From the NCBI GenBank assembly GCA_020627705.1, contig JAHDGJ010000004.1:62001-126000 (forward strand): a stretch of DNA of 64,000 nucleotides, given 5' to 3'. The notes under the pieces were generated by a model. The model ran no database searches, was not told the origin of the DNA, and worked only from the letters and a program-made list of their open reading frames with translations. How positions within the stretch are numbered: the stretch's first letter is position 1; the number at the start of each line of letters is the position of its first letter. Position numbers and translations under genes: made by a program. This DNA is from Saprospiraceae bacterium. Lineage in GTDB: Bacteria; Bacteroidota; Bacteroidia; Chitinophagales; Saprospiraceae. Shown here one piece after another: positions 26,122-35,386 of this stretch.

Positions 26122-27342
26122 ATGAAAAACTACTTCACACTTTTATGTCTTTTGGTCACCTTATGCCTTAACGCCCAAGATCATCCAGGTTGTAATGGCT
26201 CAAGATTCGTTGAAGATGTTTTTACAGATGTTGACTCGACCTTTGCAGTTTATTATGGTTCAGGCTATACTATCGGTGGAGATAGTTTGGGTCTTTATAT
26301 GGATGTCTTTGAACCTCAAAATGATCCTTTGGCAGAAAGACCTGTACTTATTTTTGCCTACGGAGGATCTTACATCGGGGGCGAACGAAGTGATGTGCAT
26401 TGGATCGCGCGGAGATATGCACGAAAAGGATTCGTCGTGGCCTGTATTGATTACCGCTTGTATGATTTACCACTTTTTCCATTGCCTACTGCTGAAGAAA
26501 TGATGGATGTCGTAACACGCTCAGTTCATGATATGAGAGGAGCCGTAAGATTTTTGAGGGCCGACGCTGATACTAACAATCTTTTTAACGTTGACCCAAA
26601 TTGGGTTTTTGTAGGCGGAATTTCTGCTGGAGCAATTACTGCCATGCATACCGCGCATATAGACGATGAAGATGAATACTCTCAAACCCTTATTGATATT
26701 TTCGACAATTTAGGTGGACTAGAAGGCACGGTAAATACCCTAGACTACAGTTCTGATGTACAAGGTGCGGTTAGTCTTTCTGGTGGACTAAATATGTCTC
26801 AATGGATAGATGATAATGACCCTCCATTTATCAGCGTACATGAAGACGGAGACGGGACCGTACCTTATGGACCTGGATTTGCAAATATTTTTGGGTTCGA
26901 TATTATTGCCATGGATGGTTCGTTTACTTGTCATCAAGTGGCGGAATCTGTTGGAATAAAAAATAGGCTTAAGACATACGTCTCCTCACAACATGTAGGA
27001 TACTTATTTAGTGAAACTCAAACTAATGAAGTTGTAAATCTAAGTGCTGCCTTTCTACATGATTTGATGTGTGAAGATCAAGTGCTGAGTACCTCCAATA
27101 TAAGTACAGAAAACATTAGTATTTCGCCAAATCCTTTCGAAGAAAAACTAATCATTGCGCTTGATGGCATTCAGAATGCAAGCCTTGAAGTGTTTACTGT
27201 TATGGGAAGACTAGTAAGCACAAAGACTCTTGAGAGCCCTGAGTCTACACTTAAAACCGATGATTTGGAAGAAGGAGTCTATTTCTTCGTAGTTAAATCA
27301 GAGGGCAAACTTTTACATACGCAAAAGCTGATAAAGTTCTAA
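26122..27342 (+). CDS. Secreted carboxylesterase-like alpha/beta hydrolase with T9SS sorting domain
   Basis: 406 residues from ATG at 26122 (MKNYFTLLCLLVTLCLNAQ signal; an in-frame ATG at 26107 would add five residues). The catalytic domain has an oxyanion-type loop FAYGGSYIGGERSDV, nucleophile elbow GGISAGAITA, an acid in HEDGDGTVPYG and a His in SSQHVGYLF, in the order expected for esterases. A T9SS type A domain follows: SISPNPFEEKLIIAL, VFTVMGRLV, LEEGVYFFVVKS, ending KLIKF. It should be an extracellular or surface esterase. The native ester is unknown. Confidence 0.85.
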   Translation: MKNYFTLLCLLVTLCLNAQDHPGCNGSRFVEDVFTDVDSTFAVYYGSGYTIGGDSLGLYMDVFEPQNDPLAERPVLIFAYGGSYIGGERSDVHWIARRYARKGFVVACIDYRLYDLPLFPLPTAEEMMDVVTRSVHDMRGAVRFLRADADTNNLFNVDPNWVFVGGISAGAITAMHTAHIDDEDEYSQTLIDIFDNLGGLEGTVNTLDYSSDVQGAVSLSGGLNMSQWIDDNDPPFISVHEDGDGTVPYGPGFANIFGFDIIAMDGSFTCHQVAESVGIKNRLKTYVSSQHVGYLFSETQTNEVVNLSAAFLHDLMCEDQVLSTSNISTENISISPNPFEEKLIIALDGIQNASLEVFTVMGRLVSTKTLESPESTLKTDDLEEGVYFFVVKSEGKLLHTQKLIKF

Positions 27343-27383
27343 AAAAATCCCGAGAGCAGAAAGGCTTTTTCCATCCCTCGGGG
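27342..27383 (-). terminator. Intrinsic terminator of the small minus-strand gene at 27.4 kb
   Basis: CCCGAG (27349-27354) and CTCGGG (27377-27382) form the stem; on the minus strand a run of seven T follows. On the plus strand there is no T-run. Confidence 0.65.
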
Positions 27384-27427
27384 GCTTGAAAATTGTGACT
27401 TTATTTTAGAACGTATAATATTTAAAG

Positions 27428-27754
27428 TCATTCGTCAAGGGTGCCATAGGCATAGGAAGTCTCTAACAATGACAATACTTCTATACTATTTTGATTTTTG
27501 TTGTATAGTCCATGTACTTCTACATGAACCATTCCCCTAAAGTCCAAATCTTCGTTTTTTTCGTTTTCGAAAACCAATAAAATATCTGTCCCGGATTCGA
27601 TATCTTCTATGTAATACTCTTTGGTTTCCAAATTGTAAAACATAAGTCCTTCGTAAGATTTAAACTTCAAGTTGCTGTTTACCGTACAAAATTGGAATGC
27701 CAATAAAAAAGAAATGGACATCAATCCAAACGCGAATAATATTCTGTTTTTCAT
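27428..27754 (-). CDS. Small hypothetical exported protein
   Basis: 108 residues starting MKNRILFAFGLMSISFLLAFQFCT, a hydrophobic N-terminal segment that reads as a signal or lipoprotein-like anchor (Cys at about residue 23). The rest is acidic and beta-rich (YYIEDIESGTDILLVFENE). No family recognised. ATG start and a clear downstream terminator support it as a real gene, divergent from the M28 peptidase gene. Confidence 0.65.
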   Translation of the reverse strand: MKNRILFAFGLMSISFLLAFQFCTVNSNLKFKSYEGLMFYNLETKEYYIEDIESGTDILLVFENEKNEDLDFRGMVHVEVHGLYNKNQNSIEVLSLLETSYAYGTLDE

Positions 27755-27878
27755 AAGTATATATTTTGGAGATTATATGCTCCAATGTAAAGTGAATACA
27801 AGCTCAAAAGCTTAGGGCAAACCCTGCATTTTATAATTAGTTGTTTTCCCTTAGTATTTTCGATACAAATAAGAACTG

Positions 27879-29243
27879 ATGAGAATTTCACTTTTTCTAT
27901 TCCTTGTATTGAGCTGTAGCCATTTGACTGGACAATCCAATCATCCTTCTTCGGTAAATCCAATGATGTATGATATTATTAATGAGGTATCGGCAGAAAG
28001 AATAGAAAAGGACATAAAAAAACTTGTTTCTTTCGAAACACGGCATACCCTATCTGATACTGTTTCTAATACAAAAGGCATTGGCGCTGCAAGGAGGTGG
28101 ATAAAATCTGAATTTGATCAGATTTCTAGTGCGTGCAATGATTGCCTAGAAGTCAAATATCACAGAGGTTTGGTAAAAAAAGACGAATCAAGAAGAATTC
28201 CAGAAGATACTTGGATCGTAAATGTGATGGCTATTAAACGTGGCACGCAATTTCCTGATCGATATGTTATTATGTCTGGCGATATTGATTGCAGAGTAAG
28301 TGATCCATTAAACCCAAACGGCCCCAATCCTGGAGCCAACGACAACGCTTCGGGAATGGCTGGTGTGTTGGAGGCAGCGAGAGTATTAAGCAAATATGAT
28401 TTTTCTTGCAGTATTGTTTTTCTTGGTTTATCCGGAGAAGAACAAGGCTTGTTTGGAGGTAAATTTTTAGCCAAAGATGCTAAAGAACAACAATGGGATA
28501 TTATCGGCGTCTTAAACAATGACATGATTGGAAACATTTCCGGAGTAGATGGTGTGATAGACAATTTGAGCTTTAGGATATTTTCGGAGGCTACCCCACC
28601 TAATCCTACAGAACAGGATTTAATTTGGAATCGATTCTATGGAGGAGAAGTGGACGGACCTTCTCGGCAACTCGCCCGCTACATAAAGAAAACCATCAAC
28701 CAATACCTTCCAAAACTCAAACCTCTTCTTATTTATAGATTAGATCGATTTGGAAGAGGAGGTCACCACAAACCATTTAATGACCAGGGCTTTGCCGCGG
28801 TAAGAATTATGGAAACACATGAAAATTATAACCGCCAACATCAAGACGTTCGGGAAGAAAATGGAATTAAATATGGCGATGTCATCGAGGGAGTAAATTT
28901 TGATTATGCCAAAGATCTTACTACGGTAAATGCCTTAAGTTTGGCCTCTCTTGCTTGGGCGCCAAAACAAATCGAATTTGTAATGATAGGAGGTGCAGTT
29001 AAGCCTTCGACTCGCTTAAAATGGGACCCCGTAGAAGATCGTAGTATTGCTGGGTACAAGGTGTATTGGAGAGAAACCAGTAATTCGGAATGGACCTATT
29101 CCAAATGGGTTGGCACCAAAACAGATGTTACCCTGGAAGGGGTGGTTATTGACAATTATCTCTTTGGTGTTTCTAGCGTGGCCAAGAACGGTCACGAAAG
29201 TCTTGTAGTTTATCCCAAAACATTGATCCCCCGTCGAAATTAA
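27879..29243 (+). CDS. Secreted M28-family metallopeptidase with fibronectin III-like C-terminus
   Basis: 454 residues with a signal peptide (MRISLFLFLVLSCSHLTGQ). M28 features: GANDNASGM (metal ligand Asp155), LSGEEQGLFGG (catalytic Glu187, ligand Glu188), LNNDMIGN, and a late NRQHQD His. The first metal ligand of the family, His in the SGHxDS motif, is replaced: the sequence reads SGDIDC with Asp135. The C-terminal about 90 residues (LKWDPVEDRSIAGYKVYWR onward) look like a fibronectin type III domain. Family members are zinc aminopeptidases; the odd ligand could change the metal or weaken activity. Periplasmic or extracellular; no T9SS domain seen. Confidence 0.85.
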   Translation: MRISLFLFLVLSCSHLTGQSNHPSSVNPMMYDIINEVSAERIEKDIKKLVSFETRHTLSDTVSNTKGIGAARRWIKSEFDQISSACNDCLEVKYHRGLVKKDESRRIPEDTWIVNVMAIKRGTQFPDRYVIMSGDIDCRVSDPLNPNGPNPGANDNASGMAGVLEAARVLSKYDFSCSIVFLGLSGEEQGLFGGKFLAKDAKEQQWDIIGVLNNDMIGNISGVDGVIDNLSFRIFSEATPPNPTEQDLIWNRFYGGEVDGPSRQLARYIKKTINQYLPKLKPLLIYRLDRFGRGGHHKPFNDQGFAAVRIMETHENYNRQHQDVREENGIKYGDVIEGVNFDYAKDLTTVNALSLASLAWAPKQIEFVMIGGAVKPSTRLKWDPVEDRSIAGYKVYWRETSNSEWTYSKWVGTKTDVTLEGVVIDNYLFGVSSVAKNGHESLVVYPKTLIPRRN

Positions 29244-29301
29244 AGCGCATTTCGTTAATCCTTTTTGACTTTTTTGCGTTTTGAGTACATAAGTGACCGC
29301 C

Positions 29302-29326
29302 ACATATATAAATTTATTATATATGT
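29302..29326. promoter_or_regulatory. Perfect inverted repeat upstream of the TonB receptor gene
   Basis: ACATATATAA (29302-29311) and TTATATATGT (29317-29326), a 10-bp perfect repeat with a 5-base spacer, lie 13 bp before the ATG at 29340. It could be an operator or an RNA hairpin next to the start; AT-rich composition lowers the weight. Confidence 0.4.
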
Positions 29327-29339
29327 TTAATTTTGCTAT

Positions 29340-31709
29340 ATGAGAAAAACGCTACTTACCTTTTGCCTGATGGCCGTGTTCTATTTTGCCCATGCCCAGG
29401 AATATTCAGTAAACGGATATATTAAAGACGGAAACAATGGAGAAACCTTAATTGGGGCCACTGCATTTATTCCTAGCCTTGGCAAAGGGGTAACAAGTAA
29501 TGAATATGGCTTTTATTCGCTTACCTTACCTCAGGGAGAATATATCATCGAATTTAGTTATCTCGGTTTCGAAACGTTAAGTAAGACAGTAAGCCTCACC
29601 CAAAACACCAAACTTGATATAGAGATGGGACTAGATGCCAATGAACTTCAAGAAATTGTAGTTACGGCTGAAGCAGAGGACAATAACGTGACAGATATCC
29701 AAATGAGTGTCGAAAAATTGGATATTCAAACCATAAAAAGTATGCCGGCATTACTCGGTGAAGTCGAGATAATACGTAGCCTTCAATTGCTACCCGGAGT
29801 CACAAGTGTAGGAGAAGGAGCCACCGGTTTTAATGTTAGAGGAGGCAGTATTGATCAGAATCTAGTATTACTCGATGAAGCTCCCGTGTATAATTCTTCA
29901 CATCTATTTGGTTTCTTTTCTGTTTTTAATCCTGATGCTGTTAAAGATGTTAAATTGTATAAAGGAGGTATTCCTTCAAGATATGGTGGTAGGTTGTCTT
30001 CCATACTTGACGTTCGGATGAAAGAAGGCAACAGTAAGAATTTGGAAATCAATGGAGGTATTGGCCTTATTTTTAGCCGCCTTTCTGTAGAAGCACCAAT
30101 CATAAAAGACAAAGCCTCGTTTATAGTAGCTGGAAGAAGATCTTATATAGATATTTTGGCAGGGCCTTTTTTAAACGAAGATTTTGAAGATACCGTTCTA
30201 AATTTTTATGACCTTACCGCTAAAGCAAATTACAATATCAATGATAAAAACCGACTCTTTGTCTCGGGCTATTTTGGAAGAGATAATTTTGGTTTTGGAA
30301 ACGCAGCTGGGTTTAATTGGGGAAATACTACCATAAGCACAAGATGGAACCATCTATTTAGTGAAAAACTCTTTAGTAACATAACTTTTTACTACAGCGA
30401 TTATGATTACCAATTAAAGTTTGGAGAGGATTCTTTTAATCGATTTGATTGGAATGCAAACATTCAAAACTGGAGCATAAAGCCAGAGTTAAGTTATTTC
30501 CTAAATCCAAATAATCTCATACGATTTGGAGGACAATCTATTGTCTACAAATTTGAACCTGGATCAGCAGTAGGAATAAGCGAAGGGGAATCTCAAGACA
30601 TTAGTTTGGATGATCAATATGCCCTAGAAAATGCCTTGTATTTAGAAAACGAGCAAAATTTGGACAATGGCATTAAGCTAAATTATGGGATACGGTATTC
30701 ACACTTTAATTATACTGGAGAGGGCACTGTGTATGAATATGCTGAAGGGATTCCTGGAGAAGCCAAATTTCCTATTTCTTCAGAATCCTTTGATCAATGG
30801 GAATCCATAAAAGAATATGGTCGTTTCGAACCACGTTTTTCTATTACCTACCCCCTCACAGCCTCGAGCAGTTTAAAAGCCAGTTACAACCGAACGGCAC
30901 AATACATCCACCTGTTATCCAATACCACTGCCTCTACACCCGTTGATGTTTGGACACCAAGTACACGCAACATCAGACCTTCGATGGCCGACCAGGTCGC
31001 CTTGGGTTATTTCCAAAATTTCAAGGACAATACTTACGAGTTCTCTACAGAGGTGTATTATAAAAAAATGGAAGACCTTATCGATTATATAGATGGTGCG
31101 GATTTACTTTTAAATCCGTTTTTGGAAGGAGCAATTTTGAGCGGTAAAGGAAGAGCTTATGGTTGGGAATTGCAATTAAAAAAGAACAAAGGAAAATTTA
31201 GCGGATGGTTAAGTTATACTCTTGCCCGATCAGAAAGGCAAGTTATAGGAATCAATAACGACCAATGGTACCCTTCTCGATTTGATCAAAAACACAATTT
31301 GAGTATCACTGGGTTTTATGAAATCAATGATCGTTGGTCTTTAAGTGCCAATTTTGTATATCTCAGCGGTACGCCTGCCACTTTTCCAAATGAGCGCTAT
31401 GAAATTGGCGGTTATATTGTTCCACACAATTCTGATCGATCTAGAAATAGCTTTAGAATTCCTGATTATCATCGTTTAGATCTTTCTGCTACTTGGAAAG
31501 GCAAAAAGAAATCTGAATCAGATCGATGGGACGGAGAATGGGTATTTTCTGTGTATAATGTGTACAGCAAGAAAAATCCTTTTGCTATTTATTTCCGTCA
31601 AGGAGACACGGTGCCGTTTGGTGAGGTGCAAAATACGGAGGCTGCTCAACTTTCGGTTATCGGCAATTTTATTCCTTCAGTTTCATACAATTTCAAATTC
31701 AATAAATGA
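29340..31709 (+). CDS. TonB-dependent outer membrane receptor with carboxypeptidase-like domain
   Basis: 789 residues: signal peptide ending HAQ, a carboxypeptidase-regulatory-like domain (VNGYIKDGNNGETLIGATA to about residue 95), a plug with LLPGVTSVGEGATGFNVRGGS and SRYGGRLSSILDVRMKEGN, and a beta-barrel ending in a hydrophobic-aromatic C-terminus (SYNFKFNK). It is shorter than SusC proteins and lacks the VVGYG hallmark. It overlaps the DUF4249 gene by four bases (ATGA), the common Bacteroidota pairing of receptor plus DUF4249 lipoprotein, likely a surface partner. TonB-driven import of an unknown ligand. Confidence 0.92.
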   Translation: MRKTLLTFCLMAVFYFAHAQEYSVNGYIKDGNNGETLIGATAFIPSLGKGVTSNEYGFYSLTLPQGEYIIEFSYLGFETLSKTVSLTQNTKLDIEMGLDANELQEIVVTAEAEDNNVTDIQMSVEKLDIQTIKSMPALLGEVEIIRSLQLLPGVTSVGEGATGFNVRGGSIDQNLVLLDEAPVYNSSHLFGFFSVFNPDAVKDVKLYKGGIPSRYGGRLSSILDVRMKEGNSKNLEINGGIGLIFSRLSVEAPIIKDKASFIVAGRRSYIDILAGPFLNEDFEDTVLNFYDLTAKANYNINDKNRLFVSGYFGRDNFGFGNAAGFNWGNTTISTRWNHLFSEKLFSNITFYYSDYDYQLKFGEDSFNRFDWNANIQNWSIKPELSYFLNPNNLIRFGGQSIVYKFEPGSAVGISEGESQDISLDDQYALENALYLENEQNLDNGIKLNYGIRYSHFNYTGEGTVYEYAEGIPGEAKFPISSESFDQWESIKEYGRFEPRFSITYPLTASSSLKASYNRTAQYIHLLSNTTASTPVDVWTPSTRNIRPSMADQVALGYFQNFKDNTYEFSTEVYYKKMEDLIDYIDGADLLLNPFLEGAILSGKGRAYGWELQLKKNKGKFSGWLSYTLARSERQVIGINNDQWYPSRFDQKHNLSITGFYEINDRWSLSANFVYLSGTPATFPNERYEIGGYIVPHNSDRSRNSFRIPDYHRLDLSATWKGKKKSESDRWDGEWVFSVYNVYSKKNPFAIYFRQGDTVPFGEVQNTEAAQLSVIGNFIPSVSYNFKFNK

Positions 31710-32581
31710 AAAAACTAATCAATATAACTCTGGGCTTTAGTCTTTTATTCTTACTCACTGCTTGTGAGGATGTGATTGAGGTTGACGTCCCTACAGCTGA
31801 ATCTAAAATTGTGGTAGAGGCATGGTTGGATAATACCAATCCAGAACAAAATATTCGAATTAGCCGTACTCAACCCTACTTCCAAAATGAAGCTTCTGTG
31901 GGCGTCACTGGGGCTGAGGTTACCTTAGAGTCTGATGCAGGCAACAGTTTTCAGTTTGTCGATCAAGGAAACGGTAATTATCAATTAGCCTCACCTACTC
32001 CGATTGGAACAGTAGGTGATCAATTTGAGCTGACCATTTTGGTTGAAGGAAAAACGATCAAAGGGAATGCAGGAATGAATCCGACGCCTGTTATTGATAG
32101 CATAACTTATGAATTAAGGGACGACAGCTTTTTTGATGGCGTATTTTGCAATTTCTTTTCACGAGATATTCCTGGTGTAGGTAATACCTATTGGATTAAG
32201 ACTTATCGAAATGATACCTTGCTCCACAAACCTACAGAGATAAATATTGCTTTCGATGCCGGCCCTTCCCCAGGTGCGGAAGTGGATGGATTAATTTTTA
32301 TTCCTCCCATTCGAGACGCTATGAATCCGTTAGACGATGACTTTAGTTTTGTGCCCTGGGAAGTTGGGGACAAAGCAAGAGTGGAGATCCATTCACTAAA
32401 CCTTGAATCTTGGTTTATAATGGAAAGAATTCGAGATCAACTTTTAAACAGCTTCAATACTATATTCGCCGAACCAGTGGTAAATACCCCCACGAATCTG
32501 AGAAATGAAACCGATGATGAAGATGTTTTGGGCGTTTTTAATGTAGCCACTATATCCAGTTTGGAAATTGAAATTGAATAA
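31706..32581 (+). CDS. DUF4249 lipoprotein, partner of the TonB receptor
   Basis: 291 residues. Lipoprotein signal MKKLINITLGFSLLFLLTAC with the lipobox Cys at 20, then EDVIEVDVPTAESKIVVEA, the usual DUF4249 opening, followed by Ig-like beta segments with RISRTQPYF. It overlaps the receptor stop by four bases, so translation is coupled. The family is known only as accessory lipoproteins next to TonB receptors; surface ligand binding is inference. Confidence 0.9.
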   Translation: MKKLINITLGFSLLFLLTACEDVIEVDVPTAESKIVVEAWLDNTNPEQNIRISRTQPYFQNEASVGVTGAEVTLESDAGNSFQFVDQGNGNYQLASPTPIGTVGDQFELTILVEGKTIKGNAGMNPTPVIDSITYELRDDSFFDGVFCNFFSRDIPGVGNTYWIKTYRNDTLLHKPTEINIAFDAGPSPGAEVDGLIFIPPIRDAMNPLDDDFSFVPWEVGDKARVEIHSLNLESWFIMERIRDQLLNSFNTIFAEPVVNTPTNLRNETDDEDVLGVFNVATISSLEIEIE

Positions 32582-32595
32582 AAGTAAATATTCAG

Positions 32596-32637
32596 ATAAA
32601 AAAGGGGATGCGTATTTTACACATCCCCTTTTTTCAT
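32596..32637. terminator. Bidirectional terminator between the DUF4249 gene and pckA
   Basis: AAAAGGGGATG and CATCCCCTTTT form a GC-rich stem flanked by A on the left and T on the right, placed between two convergent stop codons; it can serve both strands. Confidence 0.85.
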
Positions 32638-32654
32638 CCATCAATGACTATATT

Positions 32655-34235
32655 TCACTGTGTTTTAGGACCAGCTGCAACAATGTCTTCCGCCGTTCCT
32701 GCTTTGTATTTCTCGAAATTTGCTTCAAACAATTGAGCCAAATCAGCTGCTTTGTTATCGTAATCTTGTTCGTTTGGCCAAGTTTGCCTTGGATTTAATA
32801 AGGCATTTGGTACGTCAGGACAAGACGTTGGGTATTCTAATCCAAAAACTGGAAGCTTCGCACATTCGACGGTATCGAGTTTTCCTAAAATTGCTGCTTT
32901 TATCATCGCTCGGGTAAAAGCCAATTCTACTCGAGACCCAATGCCGTAAGGGCCACCTGTCCAACCTGTATTCACCAACCAAACATTAATCTTTCCAGAG
33001 CCAACACCAGATCCTGCCTCGATCTTTTCACCTAGAAGTTCGGCATATTTAGAAGGATGAAGAGGTAAAAATGGTGCGCCAAAACCAGCCGAAAAGGTCG
33101 CTTGAGGTTCATTAATGCCGTCTTCAGTCCCAGCAATTTTTGCTGTATAACCACTCATAAAATGATACATCGCTTGCTCCTTTGAAAGCTTACTTATTGG
33201 AGGCAAAACGCCAAATGCATCACAGGTCAAAAAGAATACATTTTGAGGAAGGTCTCCTCTAGATTTATACATGATGTTATCAATATGATAGATCGGATAG
33301 CTCACTCTTGTATTTTGGGTGATGCTCGTGTCCGAATAATCGGGAGTACATCCGTCTTCCTGAAATCCAATGTTTTCTAACATTGCACCAAACTTAATCG
33401 CCTTATAAATTTGAGGTTCTTTGGTAGGAGATAAATCAATGGTTTTGGCATAACAACCACCCTCAAAATTAAAGACACTACTCGTTGCCCAACCGTGCTC
33501 ATCATCACCAATTAAACGACGATCGGGATCATTTGACAAGGTTGTTTTCCCGGTTCCTGATAATCCAAAAAACAAGGCGGTGTCTGCATTTTCTCCCACA
33601 TTCGCAGAGCAATGCATTGGGAAAACACCTCTTTCGGTAGGCAGCGTAAAGTTTAAAACAGAAAATATTCCTTTCTTAATTTCTCCGGTGTACGCCGTCC
33701 CTCCTATTATTATTTTCTTTTGAGAGAAATTAATGATAGCAAAATTTTCTTGCCTTACCTTATGCAAATTGGCATCAGCTTTTACACTCGGGAAAGAATA
33801 CACCTCCCATTCGTGTGTAAAAGTTCTTAATTCTTTTTCTGTAGGACGCAAAAACATATTGTACGCAAACAAACTTTGCCATGGATGCTCAGTGTAGACT
33901 TTTACAGGAAGCCTATATTTATTACTTGCGCAGGCATACACATCTCGGACGTAATATTCTTCTAATTCGTCCTGGAAATACTTGATTTGCGCGAACAAGG
34001 CATCAAAAGTTTTTTGATCTGTCGAGATATTAATATCTCCCCAATCTACCGCATCTCTGGTAATGTCATCCTCAACAATAAATCTATCCTTCGGCGATCG
34101 ACCAGTAAACCGACCAGTATTAATCACGAGCGCTCCGCTATTACTTAACTTGCCCTTGCCTTGAGTAATTGTATGCTCTACCAAGACCGCAGGTTGTAGA
34201 TTATGATGTACTTTTTGTTTGGTTAATGTTGTCAT
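32655..34235 (-). CDS. pckA: Phosphoenolpyruvate carboxykinase (ATP)
   Basis: 526 residues, the normal length. Seen: NTGRFTGRSPKDRF near the N-terminus, the kinase-1a P-loop GLSGTGKTTLS, the kinase-2 metal site GDDEHGW, and NVWLVNTGWTGGPYG plus RISLPAT-region equivalents near the C-terminus. It converts oxaloacetate and ATP to phosphoenolpyruvate and CO2 in the cytoplasm, the entry step of gluconeogenesis (or the reverse in fermenting species). It is a single-gene unit with its own terminator at the 3' end. ATG at 34235 gives the family's usual N-terminus length. Confidence 0.97.
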   Translation of the reverse strand: MTTLTKQKVHHNLQPAVLVEHTITQGKGKLSNSGALVINTGRFTGRSPKDRFIVEDDITRDAVDWGDINISTDQKTFDALFAQIKYFQDELEEYYVRDVYACASNKYRLPVKVYTEHPWQSLFAYNMFLRPTEKELRTFTHEWEVYSFPSVKADANLHKVRQENFAIINFSQKKIIIGGTAYTGEIKKGIFSVLNFTLPTERGVFPMHCSANVGENADTALFFGLSGTGKTTLSNDPDRRLIGDDEHGWATSSVFNFEGGCYAKTIDLSPTKEPQIYKAIKFGAMLENIGFQEDGCTPDYSDTSITQNTRVSYPIYHIDNIMYKSRGDLPQNVFFLTCDAFGVLPPISKLSKEQAMYHFMSGYTAKIAGTEDGINEPQATFSAGFGAPFLPLHPSKYAELLGEKIEAGSGVGSGKINVWLVNTGWTGGPYGIGSRVELAFTRAMIKAAILGKLDTVECAKLPVFGLEYPTSCPDVPNALLNPRQTWPNEQDYDNKAADLAQLFEANFEKYKAGTAEDIVAAGPKTQ

Positions 34236-34427
34236 TTATTATTAGTTATGAGGTGGTTTTTTTATGACGTTAATTTTCCGCAAAAATAACATTCTGCAAT
34301 ACATTTGAAAACGTTTACGGCATCTGTTCGAATGGCTTAGTTTGGAGGTGATCTTGCGATTACTTTTTATTTTTGACTATATTCGCCGTGTATTGCGTCA
34401 ATTTTTTTGACGAACAAACAACTATGC

Positions 34428-35345
34428 ATGAAACTTACGAGGCTGATAGGCAACACCCCTTTGGTGCGCATTAGAAAGCTGAACCCCAATCCAAACGTCA
34501 CTTTGTTGGTTAAAATGGAATCCCATAATCCAGCTGGAAGTGTCAAAGACCGTGCGGCTTTAGGAATGATAAGGGCAGCTTTAAAAAGAGGAACCATCTC
34601 TTTAGGCGATAAATTAGTAGAACCTACAAGCGGCAATACTGGAATAGCTTTATCCATGATCGCCAACGAATTAGGCTTTGACTTAACGCTCATAATGCCC
34701 GAAAACTCTACAAGCGAACGTATTCAAACGGTAGAAGCATTAGGCGCAAAAGTTATTTTAGAAGGCACTACTTCAGAATTCTGTAGGAAATTGGCCAATA
34801 AAATGGTGGCTACTGGTGAATACAAAAGCCTAAATCAGTATGATAATCCAGATAATCTAAATTGTCATTACGAAAACACTGGACCTGAAATCTGGAATGA
34901 TACCAATCAAAATATAACGCATTTTGTTTCTGCTATGGGTACCAGCGGTACCATAATGGGTATATCGAAGTATCTCAAAGAAAAGAACGAAAATGTTAAA
35001 GTTATTGGTACCAGACCTCTGGATGGAGGACCAAAAATACCAGGGATGAGCAGATGGTCCCCAGGATTCGTTCCTAAAATATTTAATCCAAGTTTGTTAG
35101 ACGGTATTATAAACATTGGGTATGAAGAATCCATCGAAACCATGAAAAGATTGGCAAAAGAAGAAGCCATTTTCTCAGGTCCAAGTTCTGGAGGTAATGT
35201 GGCAGGCGCCATTCGATTAGCAAATCAAATTGAGTCTGGCCTCATTGTTACTATAGTTTGTGATCGTGGAGATCGATATTTAAGCTCAAATCTATTTTCG
35301 CGGGCGACAGAAAGTGAAGTTAAGGCCGTAACAAGTCGTAGATAA
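34428..35345 (+). CDS. cysM: Cysteine synthase (O-acetylserine sulfhydrylase B type)
   Basis: 305 residues from ATG at 34428; a TTG at 34407 would add seven residues with no family support. PLP features: SHNPAGSVKDRAA with the Schiff-base Lys, EPTSGNTGIALS (substrate loop), GTSGTIMGISKYL (phosphate-binding glycine loop) and GPSSGGNVAGA near the C-terminus. It makes cysteine from O-acetylserine and sulfide; the sequence after PRTD-equivalent positions (VIGTRPLDGGPKIPGM) is closer to the CysM branch, which can also use thiosulfate. Monocistronic, in the cytoplasm. Confidence 0.92.
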   Translation: MKLTRLIGNTPLVRIRKLNPNPNVTLLVKMESHNPAGSVKDRAALGMIRAALKRGTISLGDKLVEPTSGNTGIALSMIANELGFDLTLIMPENSTSERIQTVEALGAKVILEGTTSEFCRKLANKMVATGEYKSLNQYDNPDNLNCHYENTGPEIWNDTNQNITHFVSAMGTSGTIMGISKYLKEKNENVKVIGTRPLDGGPKIPGMSRWSPGFVPKIFNPSLLDGIINIGYEESIETMKRLAKEEAIFSGPSSGGNVAGAIRLANQIESGLIVTIVCDRGDRYLSSNLFSRATESEVKAVTSRR

Positions 35346-35386
35346 ATACTCAGATTTATATCTTTAATAGAAATAATGACATTTCT

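Noticed and set aside
27751-27963. 70-codon minus-strand ORF between two divergent genes
   Set aside because: It overlaps the signal peptide of the M28 peptidase gene and the start of the small minus-strand gene; no motif and no family pattern.
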